From positions 1-11,876 of the forward strand of contig JASLAA010000171.1 of assembly GCA_030147325.1 (NCBI GenBank): 11,876 bases of DNA, read 5' to 3'. A program made the position numbers and the translations under genes. The stretch is from Arthrobacter sp. GTDB taxonomy: Bacteria; Actinomycetota; Actinomycetes; Actinomycetales; Micrococcaceae. The notes beneath the pieces were generated by a model. The model had not been told where the DNA came from, made no database searches, and was given only the letters and a program-made list of their open reading frames with translations. This document shows, piece after piece, positions 1 through 7,313 of the stretch (position 1 is its first letter; each line of letters starts with the position of its first letter).

Positions 1-12
1 CCGCTCTGTTGT

Positions 13-264
13 CTAAGTGACCGGCTCGGCTGCTAGTTCGGCGTGCTCAAGGAACCATGATGCGTCCTCATCGGGGTCCAACAACTCGGCTCGCCACATC
101 CGGACGATGCTGTCTCTCTGGTCTTCACTCAGCCGAGGGAGACGTCGCCGGTGCAAACCGAAGACCGCGACCTGGTCCGATGTAACGGACTCGATCGCCC
201 GGAGTGCATCACCGTGCCGACGGGGTGACTTTGTAAACAGGGTCACCCCCATCAAGTCGCTGGT
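13..264 (-). pseudogene. C-terminal remainder of the DUF6492 gene, downstream of an in-frame amber codon
   Basis: This is an open stretch of 83 codons in exactly the same frame as the upstream DUF6492 ORF, separated from it only by the TAG at 267-265 and ending at a TAG at 15-13. It could in principle restart at TTG 255 or ATG 252, but I see no ribosome binding site there. The encoded peptide carries a coherent segment, VFGLHRRRLPRLSEDQRD, which resembles the C-terminal part I expect of DUF6492 proteins. The two pieces together would give about 312 codons. I read it as the tail of a gene broken by one nonsense mutation. A sequencing error or stop readthrough are the alternatives. The family match is from memory of the motif style, not from a search. 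Confidence 0.6.
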
Positions 265-951
265 CTAGTATAAGCCATCCTGGTCGGTTGCAACAAGAAA
301 CGCCCAGTAGAGAAGGAACTCGGTGGTAGCGGAAAACTCGTTCTCGAACAAGCCGCCGAAGGGCCTGCCCCCGTGCCTCGCCTCCAGATCGGCCATCATC
401 TCCCGCACGAGTTCGGGAACCATGACGTAGGGGGTGATGGTCGGCATCACGGCACCTTCGAACTCGCCGACCCTGCTCCTAATGCCGAACGCGGCGAAGG
501 CGTGCTTGATCCAGGCCTCATGGCTGGATGGGGCGCCTCGTCTCAGCGTCTTGATACCGGTTTCGGTGAAAAAGTCCCCCATCAGAGTCCGGTGCACAAA
601 GTGGTTCTTCGCGTCCAGTACGAGGTAGTAGGGCGCTGTCAGGTTGTTGACCACCAGGAGCTTGAGGAGCTGTTGGCCGCGCCAACCCAATGGGTCGTGG
701 CCGGGCATCAACGATGCGGCTTCCACGTATTCGATCTTCGCTGCTAGCTCGGGTGATATACGGGATTCGACGCTCGACCGGATGAAGGCTTCAACTTCGG
801 CATTGTCCTGCCCGTTCAGAATGACGAGGTACCGGCCCAGGTTCGGATGGTCGAGGAGCCTGTCCACCGAGAGAATCTGCAACACGGTGAGGCGTATGTC
901 ACCCTCGAATGTGATCGTTACAAGGTCGACATCCTTGGGGTGGAGGAGCAT
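265..951 (-). CDS. DUF6492 family protein (glycosyltransferase-like), N-terminal part; probably truncated by an amber codon
   Basis: The product is a 228-residue soluble protein without signal peptide or membrane segment. It has the features I associate with DUF6492: an N-terminal beta strand DLVTITFEGD (about residues 9-18), GWRGQQLLKL (89-98), YLVLDAKNHFV (109-119) with the Asp-x-Lys-Asn core, and an aromatic FSATTEFLLYWAFL (207-220). The family is thought to be glycosyltransferase-like and is often found near surface polysaccharide genes; the substrate is unknown and no such neighbours are visible here. The ATG at 951 has a weak AGGG about 7 bases upstream. A TAnnnT (TAGGGT, complement of 958-963) lies 6 bases before the ATG, so a leaderless start is possible. 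The frame continues past the TAG for another 83 codons, so the protein as it stands probably lacks its C terminus. Base composition is less GC-rich than in the core genes to the right, which fits accessory DNA. Confidence 0.7.
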   Translation of the reverse strand: MLLHPKDVDLVTITFEGDIRLTVLQILSVDRLLDHPNLGRYLVILNGQDNAEVEAFIRSSVESRISPELAAKIEYVEAASLMPGHDPLGWRGQQLLKLLVVNNLTAPYYLVLDAKNHFVHRTLMGDFFTETGIKTLRRGAPSSHEAWIKHAFAAFGIRSRVGEFEGAVMPTITPYVMVPELVREMMADLEARHGGRPFGGLFENEFSATTEFLLYWAFLVATDQDGLY

Positions 952-1294
952 GCAAAAACCCTAACAGTCGATTGAGCGGGGGGGTGTCGTCGGCGGCCGA
1001 TACGGTCACCGGAATAGAACGCGTACCCCGCCCTGGATGGCACGGCATCGCACCATCCCGCGACCGGTACATCCCGCCCGTGTCCCTGCCTGAGCCGACT
1101 GGGGGTGTCACGGAGACGACGTCGAACGCTCCGGCGATCTGGTGCGACCTTGTCTAGGCCGACGGACACGCACAAACGGTAAAGGGCTTCGCGGTGGCGT
1201 GGACTGACAGCCTCGTACGCGTGCAGTGGGTCGAGTATTCACAAGCGCGAGAGGTATGGGTAGACGCTGGCGTGGTGAAGCGCCGAAAGGCCTG
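952..1294. other. Gene-free gap of 343 bases
   Basis: The gap lies between the 3' end of the secreted-protein gene (stop complement at 1295) and the start of the DUF6492 gene at 951. Short open frames cross it on both strands, but none has a ribosome binding site or a recognisable product. I see no tRNA, no strong inverted repeat and no clear terminator for the upstream gene. Only the 5' flank of the DUF6492 gene (TAGGGT on the minus strand at 963-958) looks like a possible promoter element. Confidence 0.5.
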
Positions 1295-2134
1295 TTACTG
1301 GGTCGAAGGCGCGGTGACAGCAGAACCGAGGGCGTCGCCTGCTGGTGCATCCATCGGTCCATCAGTCGGTGTATCCGTCGGTACATTCTCGAAAATCGGC
1401 TCGAGCAGTTCAGGTGGCATGCCGGGCGGCGTCGGCTCGTGGAACGGGATCGAACCCGGCGGGATACAGGTATAAGGATCGGCCGGATCCGTCCACCACA
1501 CGCCGGCGTCGGTGATCGGACATTGCGGGTAGGGCGGTGAGGGCAGGGCCTCGGGCGGAAGATCTCCACCCATACCCGAACCCGAACCGACGGTACTGGT
1601 GCCGGACTCATCGGACCCGATGGGAGCCGCCACGGGATTCTCGGGCGACGTCTGCAGCGGGACCTCGACGGGCACAGCAGTGACGGGCACCGCAGCCACG
1701 ACGGTCGGGGGCAACACGACCTCCGGGTCGGCGGACGGCGGCGTCCACGGGGTCGGCGGCTCGGTCGTGGGCGGCACTGCGACCGGTGCTACCGCTGCAG
1801 GAGAGTGACCCACCACGACGGTGGGTACTTCGAGCGTCGCCGGTGCCACGCCCCAGCCGGCCGGGTCGCTGCTAGCGGAGCTCGGAGTAGCGGGAATGGC
1901 GGTAGCCGGGGTTGCCACGTCGACGGCCGCGGGAAGCGGTCGGACGGCCGGAACAGCGAGCACGGGACCCGGCGGCCCGGCCACTTCACTGACGATGGCG
2001 CCTGACCGTCCGCCGCTCCCGGAGACCGCATCGCCCGACGGCGCCCCGGTCCGGGGATCGAGGGTGAGGGAAGTCACGGCTATCGCCGCGACGGTACTGA
2101 GAGCTATGGCAAGAGACCTGATCGAAGAACGCAT
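1295..2134 (-). CDS. Secreted Pro/Ala/Val-rich low-complexity protein, unknown function
   Basis: The product is 279 residues. It begins with a Sec-type signal: arginines at 2 and 6, a hydrophobic stretch over about residues 8-24, and possible cleavage after Ala19 (AIA) or nearby. The mature part is dominated by Pro, Ala, Val, Thr and Ser with almost no charged residues, so it is probably extended or disordered. A short ordered-looking segment (about 200-245) contains Cys205 and Cys223 flanking a Trp pair (213-214), which could form one disulfide outside the cell. Near the C terminus a tetrapeptide pattern xP(T/M)D is repeated three times, encoded by tandem 12-base units. There is no LPxTG motif and no C-terminal membrane anchor. 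The ATG at 2134 has a GGGGTGG ribosome site just upstream on the minus strand. I do not recognise a family; cell-wall-associated or linker-like protein is only a guess. Confidence 0.7.
   Translation of the reverse strand: MRSSIRSLAIALSTVAAIAVTSLTLDPRTGAPSGDAVSGSGGRSGAIVSEVAGPPGPVLAVPAVRPLPAAVDVATPATAIPATPSSASSDPAGWGVAPATLEVPTVVVGHSPAAVAPVAVPPTTEPPTPWTPPSADPEVVLPPTVVAAVPVTAVPVEVPLQTSPENPVAAPIGSDESGTSTVGSGSGMGGDLPPEALPSPPYPQCPITDAGVWWTDPADPYTCIPPGSIPFHEPTPPGMPPELLEPIFENVPTDTPTDGPMDAPAGDALGSAVTAPSTQ
1347..1382. repeat. Three tandem imperfect 12-base units inside the secreted-protein gene
   Basis: The units gcatccatcggt, ccatcagtcggt and gtatccgtcggt follow each other without a gap. They encode the repeated xP(T/M)D tetrapeptide on the minus strand. 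Being in frame, copy changes would only lengthen or shorten the protein by four residues. Confidence 0.6.
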
Positions 2135-2253
2135 CGTCCACCCCGGTTGAGAGACCTATGGGATGAATCTAGGACTTCCCGAAAGCCGGCGTGAGAGTAA
2201 CCGCTACCCCAATCGAGACGTGACTACGTGCTTCGGAGCGGGTAGAGCGGATG
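2135..2253. other. Intergenic region upstream of the secreted-protein gene
   Basis: This 119-base gap separates the sirtuin stop from the secreted-protein start, both on the minus strand. It is wide enough for a promoter of the downstream gene. A TAGATT element on the minus strand (complement of 2166-2171) is a possible -10, but I find no good -35 at the right distance. No T-tailed hairpin that would end the sirtuin transcript is visible. Confidence 0.3.
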
Positions 2254-3213
2254 TCAGTGCGGGAGGTCGGGAAGTTCGTCGGCGAGGTACGTCAGCGCTT
2301 CCGAGACTCCGGCCTCGATCTTCAGCGACGCGAACTCATCTCCGCGGGTCCATCCACGATTGATGATCACCACGGGCTTGCCCGCCTTGAAGGCGTGCCG
2401 GACGAACCGCAGCCCGCTCATCACCGTCAGCGACGAACCCGCAACCAGCAGCGCGCCCGCGGACTCCACCATGGCGTAAGCCTCCGCCACCCGATCCTTG
2501 GGGACGTTCTCACCGAAGTAGACGAAGTCCGGCTTGAGCATGCCGCCACACACGGGGCACGGCGCCATCACGAAGTCCCCCGTATCATCGACGTCGGCAT
2601 CTGCGTCGGGCGCCACGTCACCCGCATCGGATTCCCGCTCGAGGTAGCCCGGGTTGAGTTCCTCCAGGATCTCGGCTATCCGTGAACGCGCGAACGTGGA
2701 CGAGCACTGCAGGCACACGACGCGATCGAAGGTCCCGTGCAGGTCGATCACCCTGGTACTGCCCGCCGAGGAGTGCAGCTTGTCGACGTTCTGGGTGATC
2801 AGCCCGGTCAGCAGTCCGCGCTGCTCCAACCTCGCCACCGCCGCGTGTCCCGCGTTGGGGTCGGCCCGGCGGAGATGTCGCCAGCCCACATGGTTCCGGG
2901 CCCAGTACCGCCGACGAAGGGCCTCGTCGCCGACGAACTGCTGATAGGTCATGGGGCTACGGGGCACCGACTGCGGGCCGCGGTAGTCGGGGATCCCCGA
3001 GTCGGTGCTCAGCCCCGCTCCGGTCAGGACGGCCAGGCGCAGGCCACTAAGGAGAGCAACGGCCCGGTCGAGCAGGGCACCCTCCACCGGTGCGAGTGGG
3101 GCGAGGCCCTCAGCAGGAGTCTCACTCACGAAGCCGGTCAGTCCGAGCTGCGGGTTCGACTCCGGCCCGGGCAGGTGGGGCGGTTCACGGGAGCGGTCCC
3201 CCGACAAGCTCAT
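2254..3213 (-). CDS. Class II (SIRT4-like) sirtuin, NAD+-dependent protein deacylase
   Basis: The 319-residue protein carries the sirtuin core in order: GAGLSTDSGIPDYRG (65-79) for NAD+ binding, TQNVDKLHSSAGS (140-152), DLHG with catalytic His159, a zinc site formed by Cys167/Cys170 and Cys219/Cys222, YFGENVP (232-238) and GSSLTVMSG (259-267). The wide spacing between the Cys pairs and the GENVP segment point to class II rather than the E. coli CobB class. An Asp-rich stretch (about 193-212) lies between the Cys pairs. The first ~45 residues are proline-rich and not part of the fold, so the true start might be internal, although ATG 3213 is the first option after the upstream stop and has only a weak GGG-type ribosome site. 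It sits 30 bases behind the peroxiredoxin gene and is probably cotranscribed with it. Class II sirtuins remove acyl groups, including lipoyl from pyruvate dehydrogenase in mitochondria; the substrate here is unknown. Confidence 0.9.
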   Translation of the reverse strand: MSLSGDRSREPPHLPGPESNPQLGLTGFVSETPAEGLAPLAPVEGALLDRAVALLSGLRLAVLTGAGLSTDSGIPDYRGPQSVPRSPMTYQQFVGDEALRRRYWARNHVGWRHLRRADPNAGHAAVARLEQRGLLTGLITQNVDKLHSSAGSTRVIDLHGTFDRVVCLQCSSTFARSRIAEILEELNPGYLERESDAGDVAPDADADVDDTGDFVMAPCPVCGGMLKPDFVYFGENVPKDRVAEAYAMVESAGALLVAGSSLTVMSGLRFVRHAFKAGKPVVIINRGWTRGDEFASLKIEAGVSEALTYLADELPDLPH

Positions 3214-3243
3214 CGCGCAGTCCGGACCCGGGTCATCGCAGCG

Positions 3244-3708
3244 TCACAGTGCAGCTTCGACCGCAGACAGTGCCCGGGAGTAGTCGGCGATGGGCCGTCC
3301 CTGCCCGTGCTCCGAGGACACCACCGCGCGGACCACACCGGCGCCGTCAAGGACGTAGCTCACCCGATCCGCGTAGCCCTTGGTGTCGTCGAAGGCTCCG
3401 TAGGCACGGGTCACCACACCATGGGGCCAGAAATCGGCGAGGAGATCGAACGAGATGTCATTGGCGTCCGCGAACGCACGCAACGTGTACTTGTGGTCGA
3501 CCGAGACGGCGACCAGGGTCACGCCGGCGGCGTCGAACAGGTCCAGATTGTCCCTGAGCTGTCCGAGCTCGTCGGTGCAGACGCGTGAGAAGGCGAAGGG
3601 GAAGAAGACCACCACCGAACCACCGACCAGCGACGAGCTCTCGACGGTCTCGCCGAACTGATTCCCGAGGACGAAGCCGGGAGCGAGGGCACCTGCTTCC
3701 AGAGGCAC
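3244..3708 (-). CDS. ahpE: AhpE-type 1-Cys peroxiredoxin
   Basis: The 154-residue cytosolic protein reduces hydroperoxides through a peroxidatic cysteine. The signature PFAFSRVCTDEL places that residue at Cys44, with the conserved Arg near 115 (DRVSYVLD). Cys44 is the only cysteine in the protein, so it must use an external resolving thiol (mycothiol or a mycoredoxin would be usual in this phylum; that is family knowledge). Length and architecture match M. tuberculosis AhpE. The start is a GTG at 3708, only 3 bases after the DUF3052 stop, with GGAAG about 10 bases upstream inside that gene, so the two are clearly cotranscribed. A longer start is excluded by the gene boundary and by the family length. 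The pairing with DUF3052 next to aceE is conserved in actinobacteria as I remember it. Confidence 0.92.
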   Translation of the reverse strand: MPLEAGALAPGFVLGNQFGETVESSSLVGGSVVVFFPFAFSRVCTDELGQLRDNLDLFDAAGVTLVAVSVDHKYTLRAFADANDISFDLLADFWPHGVVTRAYGAFDDTKGYADRVSYVLDGAGVVRAVVSSEHGQGRPIADYSRALSAVEAAL

Positions 3709-3711
3709 GGT

Positions 3712-4131
3712 CTACTGCTTCCGGCGACTGACGAGCCGCGTCGCGGCCCATTCCTTCGACACGCCCGCAGACGAGGTCGAATGGAGGCCTGCGGTCGGCG
3801 CCGATTCCTGCACATCGGCAGGGGCGACATAGCCCGGTCGGCCGGATTTGGGAGTCAATAGCCAGACCACGCCACCGTCGCCCAGCGAGGTCAGTGCGTC
3901 CACCAGCGCGTCGACGAGATCTCCGTCGCCGGCGCGCCACCAGAGCACGACGCCATCGACCACGTCCTGGTCGTCCTCCGTGAGCAGTTGGGAACCGACT
4001 CCGTCCTCGAGCTCTTCCCTGAGGTCGAAGTCGACGTCGTCGTCGTAACCGAGTTCCTGAACAAGGTCTCCATCCTTGAAACCCAACTTGCCTGCCACGT
4101 TGACCGCAGTGGCGGCTTCAGCCTCGCTCAC
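3712..4131 (-). CDS. DUF3052 family protein
   Basis: The 139-residue acidic cytosolic protein has the DUF3052 pattern: VAGKLGFKDGDLVQELGYDDDVD near the N terminus (about 12-34), the strand VVDGVVLWWRAGDGDLVDAL (about 57-76) and GGVVWLLTPKSGRPGYV (about 85-101), followed by a Ser/Thr-rich tail ending in basic residues. Its function is unknown; the Mycobacterium tuberculosis homologue is Rv2239c, next to ahpE. The GTG start at 4131 is well supported by a perfect AGGAGG (complement of 4138-4143) with 6-base spacing. It is the first gene of the leftward unit DUF3052-peroxiredoxin-sirtuin and is divergent from aceE. A low-resemblance promoter lies about 45-70 bases upstream. The close link with a peroxiredoxin suggests, but does not prove, a role in oxidative stress. 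Confidence 0.9.
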   Translation of the reverse strand: MSEAEAATAVNVAGKLGFKDGDLVQELGYDDDVDFDLREELEDGVGSQLLTEDDQDVVDGVVLWWRAGDGDLVDALVDALTSLGDGGVVWLLTPKSGRPGYVAPADVQESAPTAGLHSTSSAGVSKEWAATRLVSRRKQ

Positions 4132-4137
4132 TTAGCT

Positions 4138-4143
4138 CCTCCT
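4138..4143 (-). promoter_or_regulatory. Ribosome binding site of the DUF3052 gene
   Basis: On the minus strand this reads AGGAGG, a full anti-16S match, six bases before the GTG at 4131. It fixes that start. Confidence 0.85.
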
Positions 4144-4175
4144 GGAAAAGACGGGAACGTCGCCTGAGACGCCCT

Positions 4176-4203
4176 CGTATAGAAATACATTGCTACCAGC
4201 CAA
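4176..4203 (-). promoter_or_regulatory. Candidate sigma-70-type promoter for the DUF3052-peroxiredoxin-sirtuin unit
   Basis: Read on the minus strand, TTGGCT (4203-4198) and TATACG (4181-4176) are separated by 16 bases, each matching four of six consensus positions. The -10 lies about 45 bases before the GTG, leaving room for a leader with the AGGAGG. No experimental support is visible. Confidence 0.4.
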
Positions 4204-4387
4204 CACCTTTATACGCCACGCATCAAGCCGGCCCCCTGTTCGGGGCGCAGAAACACGCTTTTCACCCTGGCGCACGCCTTCACCGTGCCGAGCGGGCAAG
4301 CCCTCGGCGTAATCTGCCCGATGGCCCTGATCCCGCTACGCATGCGGGCCGCGGCGACGATAGAGTGAGTCGATATATGGCCGCGGT

Positions 4388-4432
4388 GCCTACACCGACC
4401 GGCCGAGCATGCATCTCTGCGCGGGCCTACAC
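4388..4432. repeat. Short direct repeat gcctacac upstream of aceE
   Basis: The octamer occurs at 4388-4395 and 4425-4432, 37 bases apart start to start, within the presumed aceE 5' region. It could be a pair of protein-binding half sites or chance. Confidence 0.3.
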
Positions 4433-4478
4433 GAGCCGTGCGCAGGCATAAAGCGACACAGACAAGATCTGTGGAAGT

Positions 4479-4484
4479 GGAGAG
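4479..4484 (+). promoter_or_regulatory. Ribosome binding site deciding the aceE start
   Basis: GGAGAG ends 7 bases before the GTG at 4492. The open frame extends further up to a GTG at 4438, but the 18 extra residues do not look like AceE sequence, so this site selects 4492. Confidence 0.7.
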
Positions 4485-4491
4485 ATATCGC

Positions 4492-7245
4492 GTGGCTGCA
4501 GAACAAGGTACAGCGGATATTCTGAGCGGCCTGACGGCCGGCAAGCCTGACGGCGATCCCGAAGAGACGGCTGAGTGGATCGAATCCCTCGACCAGCTGA
4601 TTCGCACCCAGGGCACGGAGCGCGCGCAGTACATCATGCGCTCGCTCCTCCAGCGGGCCGGCGCCCAGTCCGTGGGCGTTCCCATGGTCACGACGACGGA
4701 CTACGTCAACACCATCCCGGCCGATCAGGAACCCGAGTTCCCGGGGGACGAGGAGATCGAGCGGAAGTACCGTGCATGGCTGCGCTGGAACGCCGCCGTG
4801 ATGGTGCATCGCGCGCAGCGCCCGGAGATCGGCGTCGGCGGCCACATCTCGACCTATGCGGGAGCGGCCACCCTCTACGAGGTGGGCTTCAACCACTTCT
4901 TCAAGGGCAAGGACCACCCGAGCGGTGGGGACCAGGTGTTCTTCCAGGGACACGCCTCCCCCGGCATGTATGCCCGTGCCTATCTCGAGGGTCGCCTCAC
5001 CGAAGAGGACCTCGACGGGTTCCGTCAGGAGAAGTCGAAGGAGGGCCACGCCCTCTCCTCCTATCCGCACCCCCGCCTGATGCCGGAGTTCTGGGAGTTC
5101 CCCACGGTCTCCATGGGCATCGGACCGATGAACGCCATCTACCAGGCCCAGTCGAACCGCTACCTGCACAACCGCGGGATGAAGGACACCTCCGACCAGC
5201 AGGTGTGGGCGTTCCTGGGCGACGGAGAGATGGACGAGCCCGAATCCCGCGGCCTGCTCCAGCTCGCCGCCAACGAGAAGCTCGACAACCTGAACTTCGT
5301 CATCAACTGCAACCTGCAGCGCCTCGACGGACCCGTCCGCGGTAACGGCAAGATCATGCAGGAGCTCGAGGCCTTCTTCCGGGGCGCGGGCTGGAACGTC
5401 ATCAAGGTCGTCTGGGGGCGCGAGTGGGACTCGCTGCTCGCCAAGGACGACGACGGCGCCCTGGTGGACATCATGAACCAGACGCCCGACGGCGACTACC
5501 AGACGTACAAGGCCGAGTCCGGCGGATTCGTCCGGGACCACTTCTTCGGCAAGTCCCCAGCGGCCAAGGCCATGGTCGAGGACCTCACGGACGCCGAGAT
5601 CTGGAACCTCAAGCGCGGCGGGCACGACTACCGCAAGGTCTTCGCCGCGTACAAGGCAGCCACCGAGTTCAAGGGCAAGCCGACGGTCATCCTGGCCAAG
5701 ACCGTCAAGGGCTACGGCCTCGGTCCGCATTTCGAGGGCCGCAACGCGACCCACCAGATGAAGAAGCTCACCAACGCTGACCTCAAGGCCTTCCGCGACC
5801 ACTTGCGCATCCCGGTCACCGACGAGCAGATCGACGACGACCTCTACAACGCGCCGTACTACCACCTGGGAGCGGATGCCCCTGAGATCAAGTACCTGCT
5901 GGAGCGCCGTCGCGAGCTCGGCGGATTCGTTCCGGAGAGGCGCACCAAGCACGCTGACGTCGTCCTTCCCGGCGACAAGGCGTACGAGACGGCCAAGCGG
6001 GGCTCCGGCAAGCAGATGGCCGCGACCACGATGGCGTTCGTCCGCATCCTCAAGGACCTGATGCGCGACAAGGAGTTCGGCAAGCGGATCGCCCCGATCA
6101 TCCCGGACGAGGCGCGCACCTTCGGCATGGACGCGTTCTTCCCCACGGCGAAGATCTACAACCCGAACGGCCAGAACTACCTGTCCGTGGACCGGGACCT
6201 GGTCCTGGCCTACAAGGAGTCCATCGAGGGCCAGATCCTGCACGCAGGCATCAACGAAGCGGGCTCCATGGCCGCCTTCACGGCGGCGGGGACGGCCTAC
6301 GCCACCCAGGGACAACCGCTCATCCCGATCTACGTGTTCTACTCCATGTTCGGTTTCCAGCGCACGGGTGACTCCATCTGGGCCGCGGCCGACCAGATGG
6401 CCCGCGGGTTCATCATCGGAGCCACGGCGGGACGCACCACCCTGACCGGCGAAGGCCTGCAGCACGCCGACGGGCACTCGCCCATCCTCGCGTCCACGAA
6501 CCCGGCGGTCATCACCTACGACCCGGCCTTCGGCTACGAGATCGGGCACATCGTGCGCGACGGGCTGAACCGGATGTACGGGGACATCGGTGACAAGCCG
6601 GAGTCCTTCCGCAACGTCATGTACTACCTCACCGTGTACAACGAGCCCTTCGTGCAGCCGGCCGAGCCTGAGGAGCTGGATGTCGAGGGACTGCTCAAGG
6701 GCATCTACCTGCTCAAGCCGGCCAAGGTCGACGGCCCGCGGACGCAGCTGCTCGCGTCCGGCGTCGCGGTGCCGTGGGCGCTCGAGGCGCAGAAGATCCT
6801 CGCGAAGGACTGGGGAGTCTCGGCCGATGTGTGGTCCGTGACGTCCTGGAACGAGCTGCGCAGGGACGGACTCGACGCCGAGGAGGAAGCCTTCCTCAAC
6901 CCGGGCGCAGAGGCTCGCAAGCCGTTCGTCACCCAGCAGCTCGAGGGCGCCACGGGTCCGATCGTCGCCGTGTCGGACTTCATGAAGGCTGTCCCGGACC
7001 AGATCCGGCAGTTCCTTCCGAACGAGTTCGCCACCCTGGGAGCCGACGGCTTCGGTTTCTCGGACACGCGCGCCGCCGCCCGTCGGTTCTTCAAGATCGA
7101 CAGCCACTCCGTCGTCGTCCGTGCGCTCGAGATGCTCGCCCGTCGCGGCGAGGTCGACGCGAGTGCGCCCAAGGAAGCGATCGAGAAGTACCGCCTGCTC
7201 GACGTGAACGCGGGAACCACGGGCAATGCCGGGGGCGATTCGTAA
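4492..7245 (+). CDS. aceE: Pyruvate dehydrogenase E1 component, homodimeric type (AceE)
   Basis: The 917-residue thiamin-diphosphate enzyme decarboxylates pyruvate and passes the acetyl group to the lipoyl E2 of the pyruvate dehydrogenase complex, giving acetyl-CoA. The ThDP/Mg site is seen as GDGEMDEPES (from Gly243) and NCN (272-274), with the usual ~30-residue spacing. HISTYAGAATLYEVGFNHFF starts at His118. Glu589 in GINEAGS should activate the cofactor, and His658/His662 lie in GLQHADGHS. The length is typical for the single-chain (E. coli AceE) type. The GTG start at 4492 (VAAEQGTADILSGL) is chosen on the GGAGAG site and family N termini. E2/E3 genes are not in the window. The gene ends in a strong terminator and appears to be its own transcription unit, divergent from DUF3052. 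A very long open frame on the opposite strand is a GC-rich shadow. Confidence 0.97.
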   Translation: MAAEQGTADILSGLTAGKPDGDPEETAEWIESLDQLIRTQGTERAQYIMRSLLQRAGAQSVGVPMVTTTDYVNTIPADQEPEFPGDEEIERKYRAWLRWNAAVMVHRAQRPEIGVGGHISTYAGAATLYEVGFNHFFKGKDHPSGGDQVFFQGHASPGMYARAYLEGRLTEEDLDGFRQEKSKEGHALSSYPHPRLMPEFWEFPTVSMGIGPMNAIYQAQSNRYLHNRGMKDTSDQQVWAFLGDGEMDEPESRGLLQLAANEKLDNLNFVINCNLQRLDGPVRGNGKIMQELEAFFRGAGWNVIKVVWGREWDSLLAKDDDGALVDIMNQTPDGDYQTYKAESGGFVRDHFFGKSPAAKAMVEDLTDAEIWNLKRGGHDYRKVFAAYKAATEFKGKPTVILAKTVKGYGLGPHFEGRNATHQMKKLTNADLKAFRDHLRIPVTDEQIDDDLYNAPYYHLGADAPEIKYLLERRRELGGFVPERRTKHADVVLPGDKAYETAKRGSGKQMAATTMAFVRILKDLMRDKEFGKRIAPIIPDEARTFGMDAFFPTAKIYNPNGQNYLSVDRDLVLAYKESIEGQILHAGINEAGSMAAFTAAGTAYATQGQPLIPIYVFYSMFGFQRTGDSIWAAADQMARGFIIGATAGRTTLTGEGLQHADGHSPILASTNPAVITYDPAFGYEIGHIVRDGLNRMYGDIGDKPESFRNVMYYLTVYNEPFVQPAEPEELDVEGLLKGIYLLKPAKVDGPRTQLLASGVAVPWALEAQKILAKDWGVSADVWSVTSWNELRRDGLDAEEEAFLNPGAEARKPFVTQQLEGATGPIVAVSDFMKAVPDQIRQFLPNEFATLGADGFGFSDTRAAARRFFKIDSHSVVVRALEMLARRGEVDASAPKEAIEKYRLLDVNAGTTGNAGGDS

Positions 7246-7266
7246 GGGCTTCCACCCCACGGACAG

Positions 7267-7313
7267 GCGACGGCGACCGCAGGTGAGGACCTGCGGTCGC
7301 CGTCGCTCTTTTT
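7267..7313 (+). terminator. Intrinsic terminator of aceE
   Basis: A perfect 18-bp stem (left arm 7267-7284, right arm 7289-7306) closes on the tetraloop gagg and is followed by TCTTTTT (7307-7313). It starts about 20 bases after the aceE stop. Its T-tract runs directly into the candidate operator at 7311. Confidence 0.95.

Larger units (their letters stand above)
4132..4491. other. Divergent intergenic region between the DUF3052 gene and aceE
   Basis: These 360 bases carry both 5' flanks. On the minus strand a plausible promoter lies at 4176-4203. On the plus strand TAGAGT (4361-4366) and TATATG (4374-4379) are weak -10 candidates for aceE, neither with a clear -35. There are small inverted repeats (GCCCC-N6-GGGGC at 4231-4246; CCCGC-N7-GCGGG at 4332-4348) and a direct repeat gcctacac at 4388 and 4425. 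The long aceE 5' region leaves room for regulation. I see no RNA gene here. Confidence 0.5.

Noticed and set aside
952..1294. Possible tRNA or small RNA gene in the gap
   Set aside because: I found no T-arm consensus, no cloverleaf pairing and no T-tailed hairpin.
1599..1808. A plus-strand Gly/Thr/Ala-rich small ORF inside the secreted-protein gene
   Set aside because: It is low complexity generated by the Pro/Ala/Val-rich gene on the other strand, which has a signal peptide and a ribosome site.
2204..2253. Repeated GAGCGG and the acgt-gact-acgt inverted repeat near the sirtuin end as a terminator
   Set aside because: The stem is only four base pairs, without a T-tract; it cannot be told from chance.
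4438..4491. Upstream extension of AceE to the GTG at 4438
   Set aside because: The 18 extra residues are basic and unlike AceE N termini, while 4492 has a well-placed GGAGAG.
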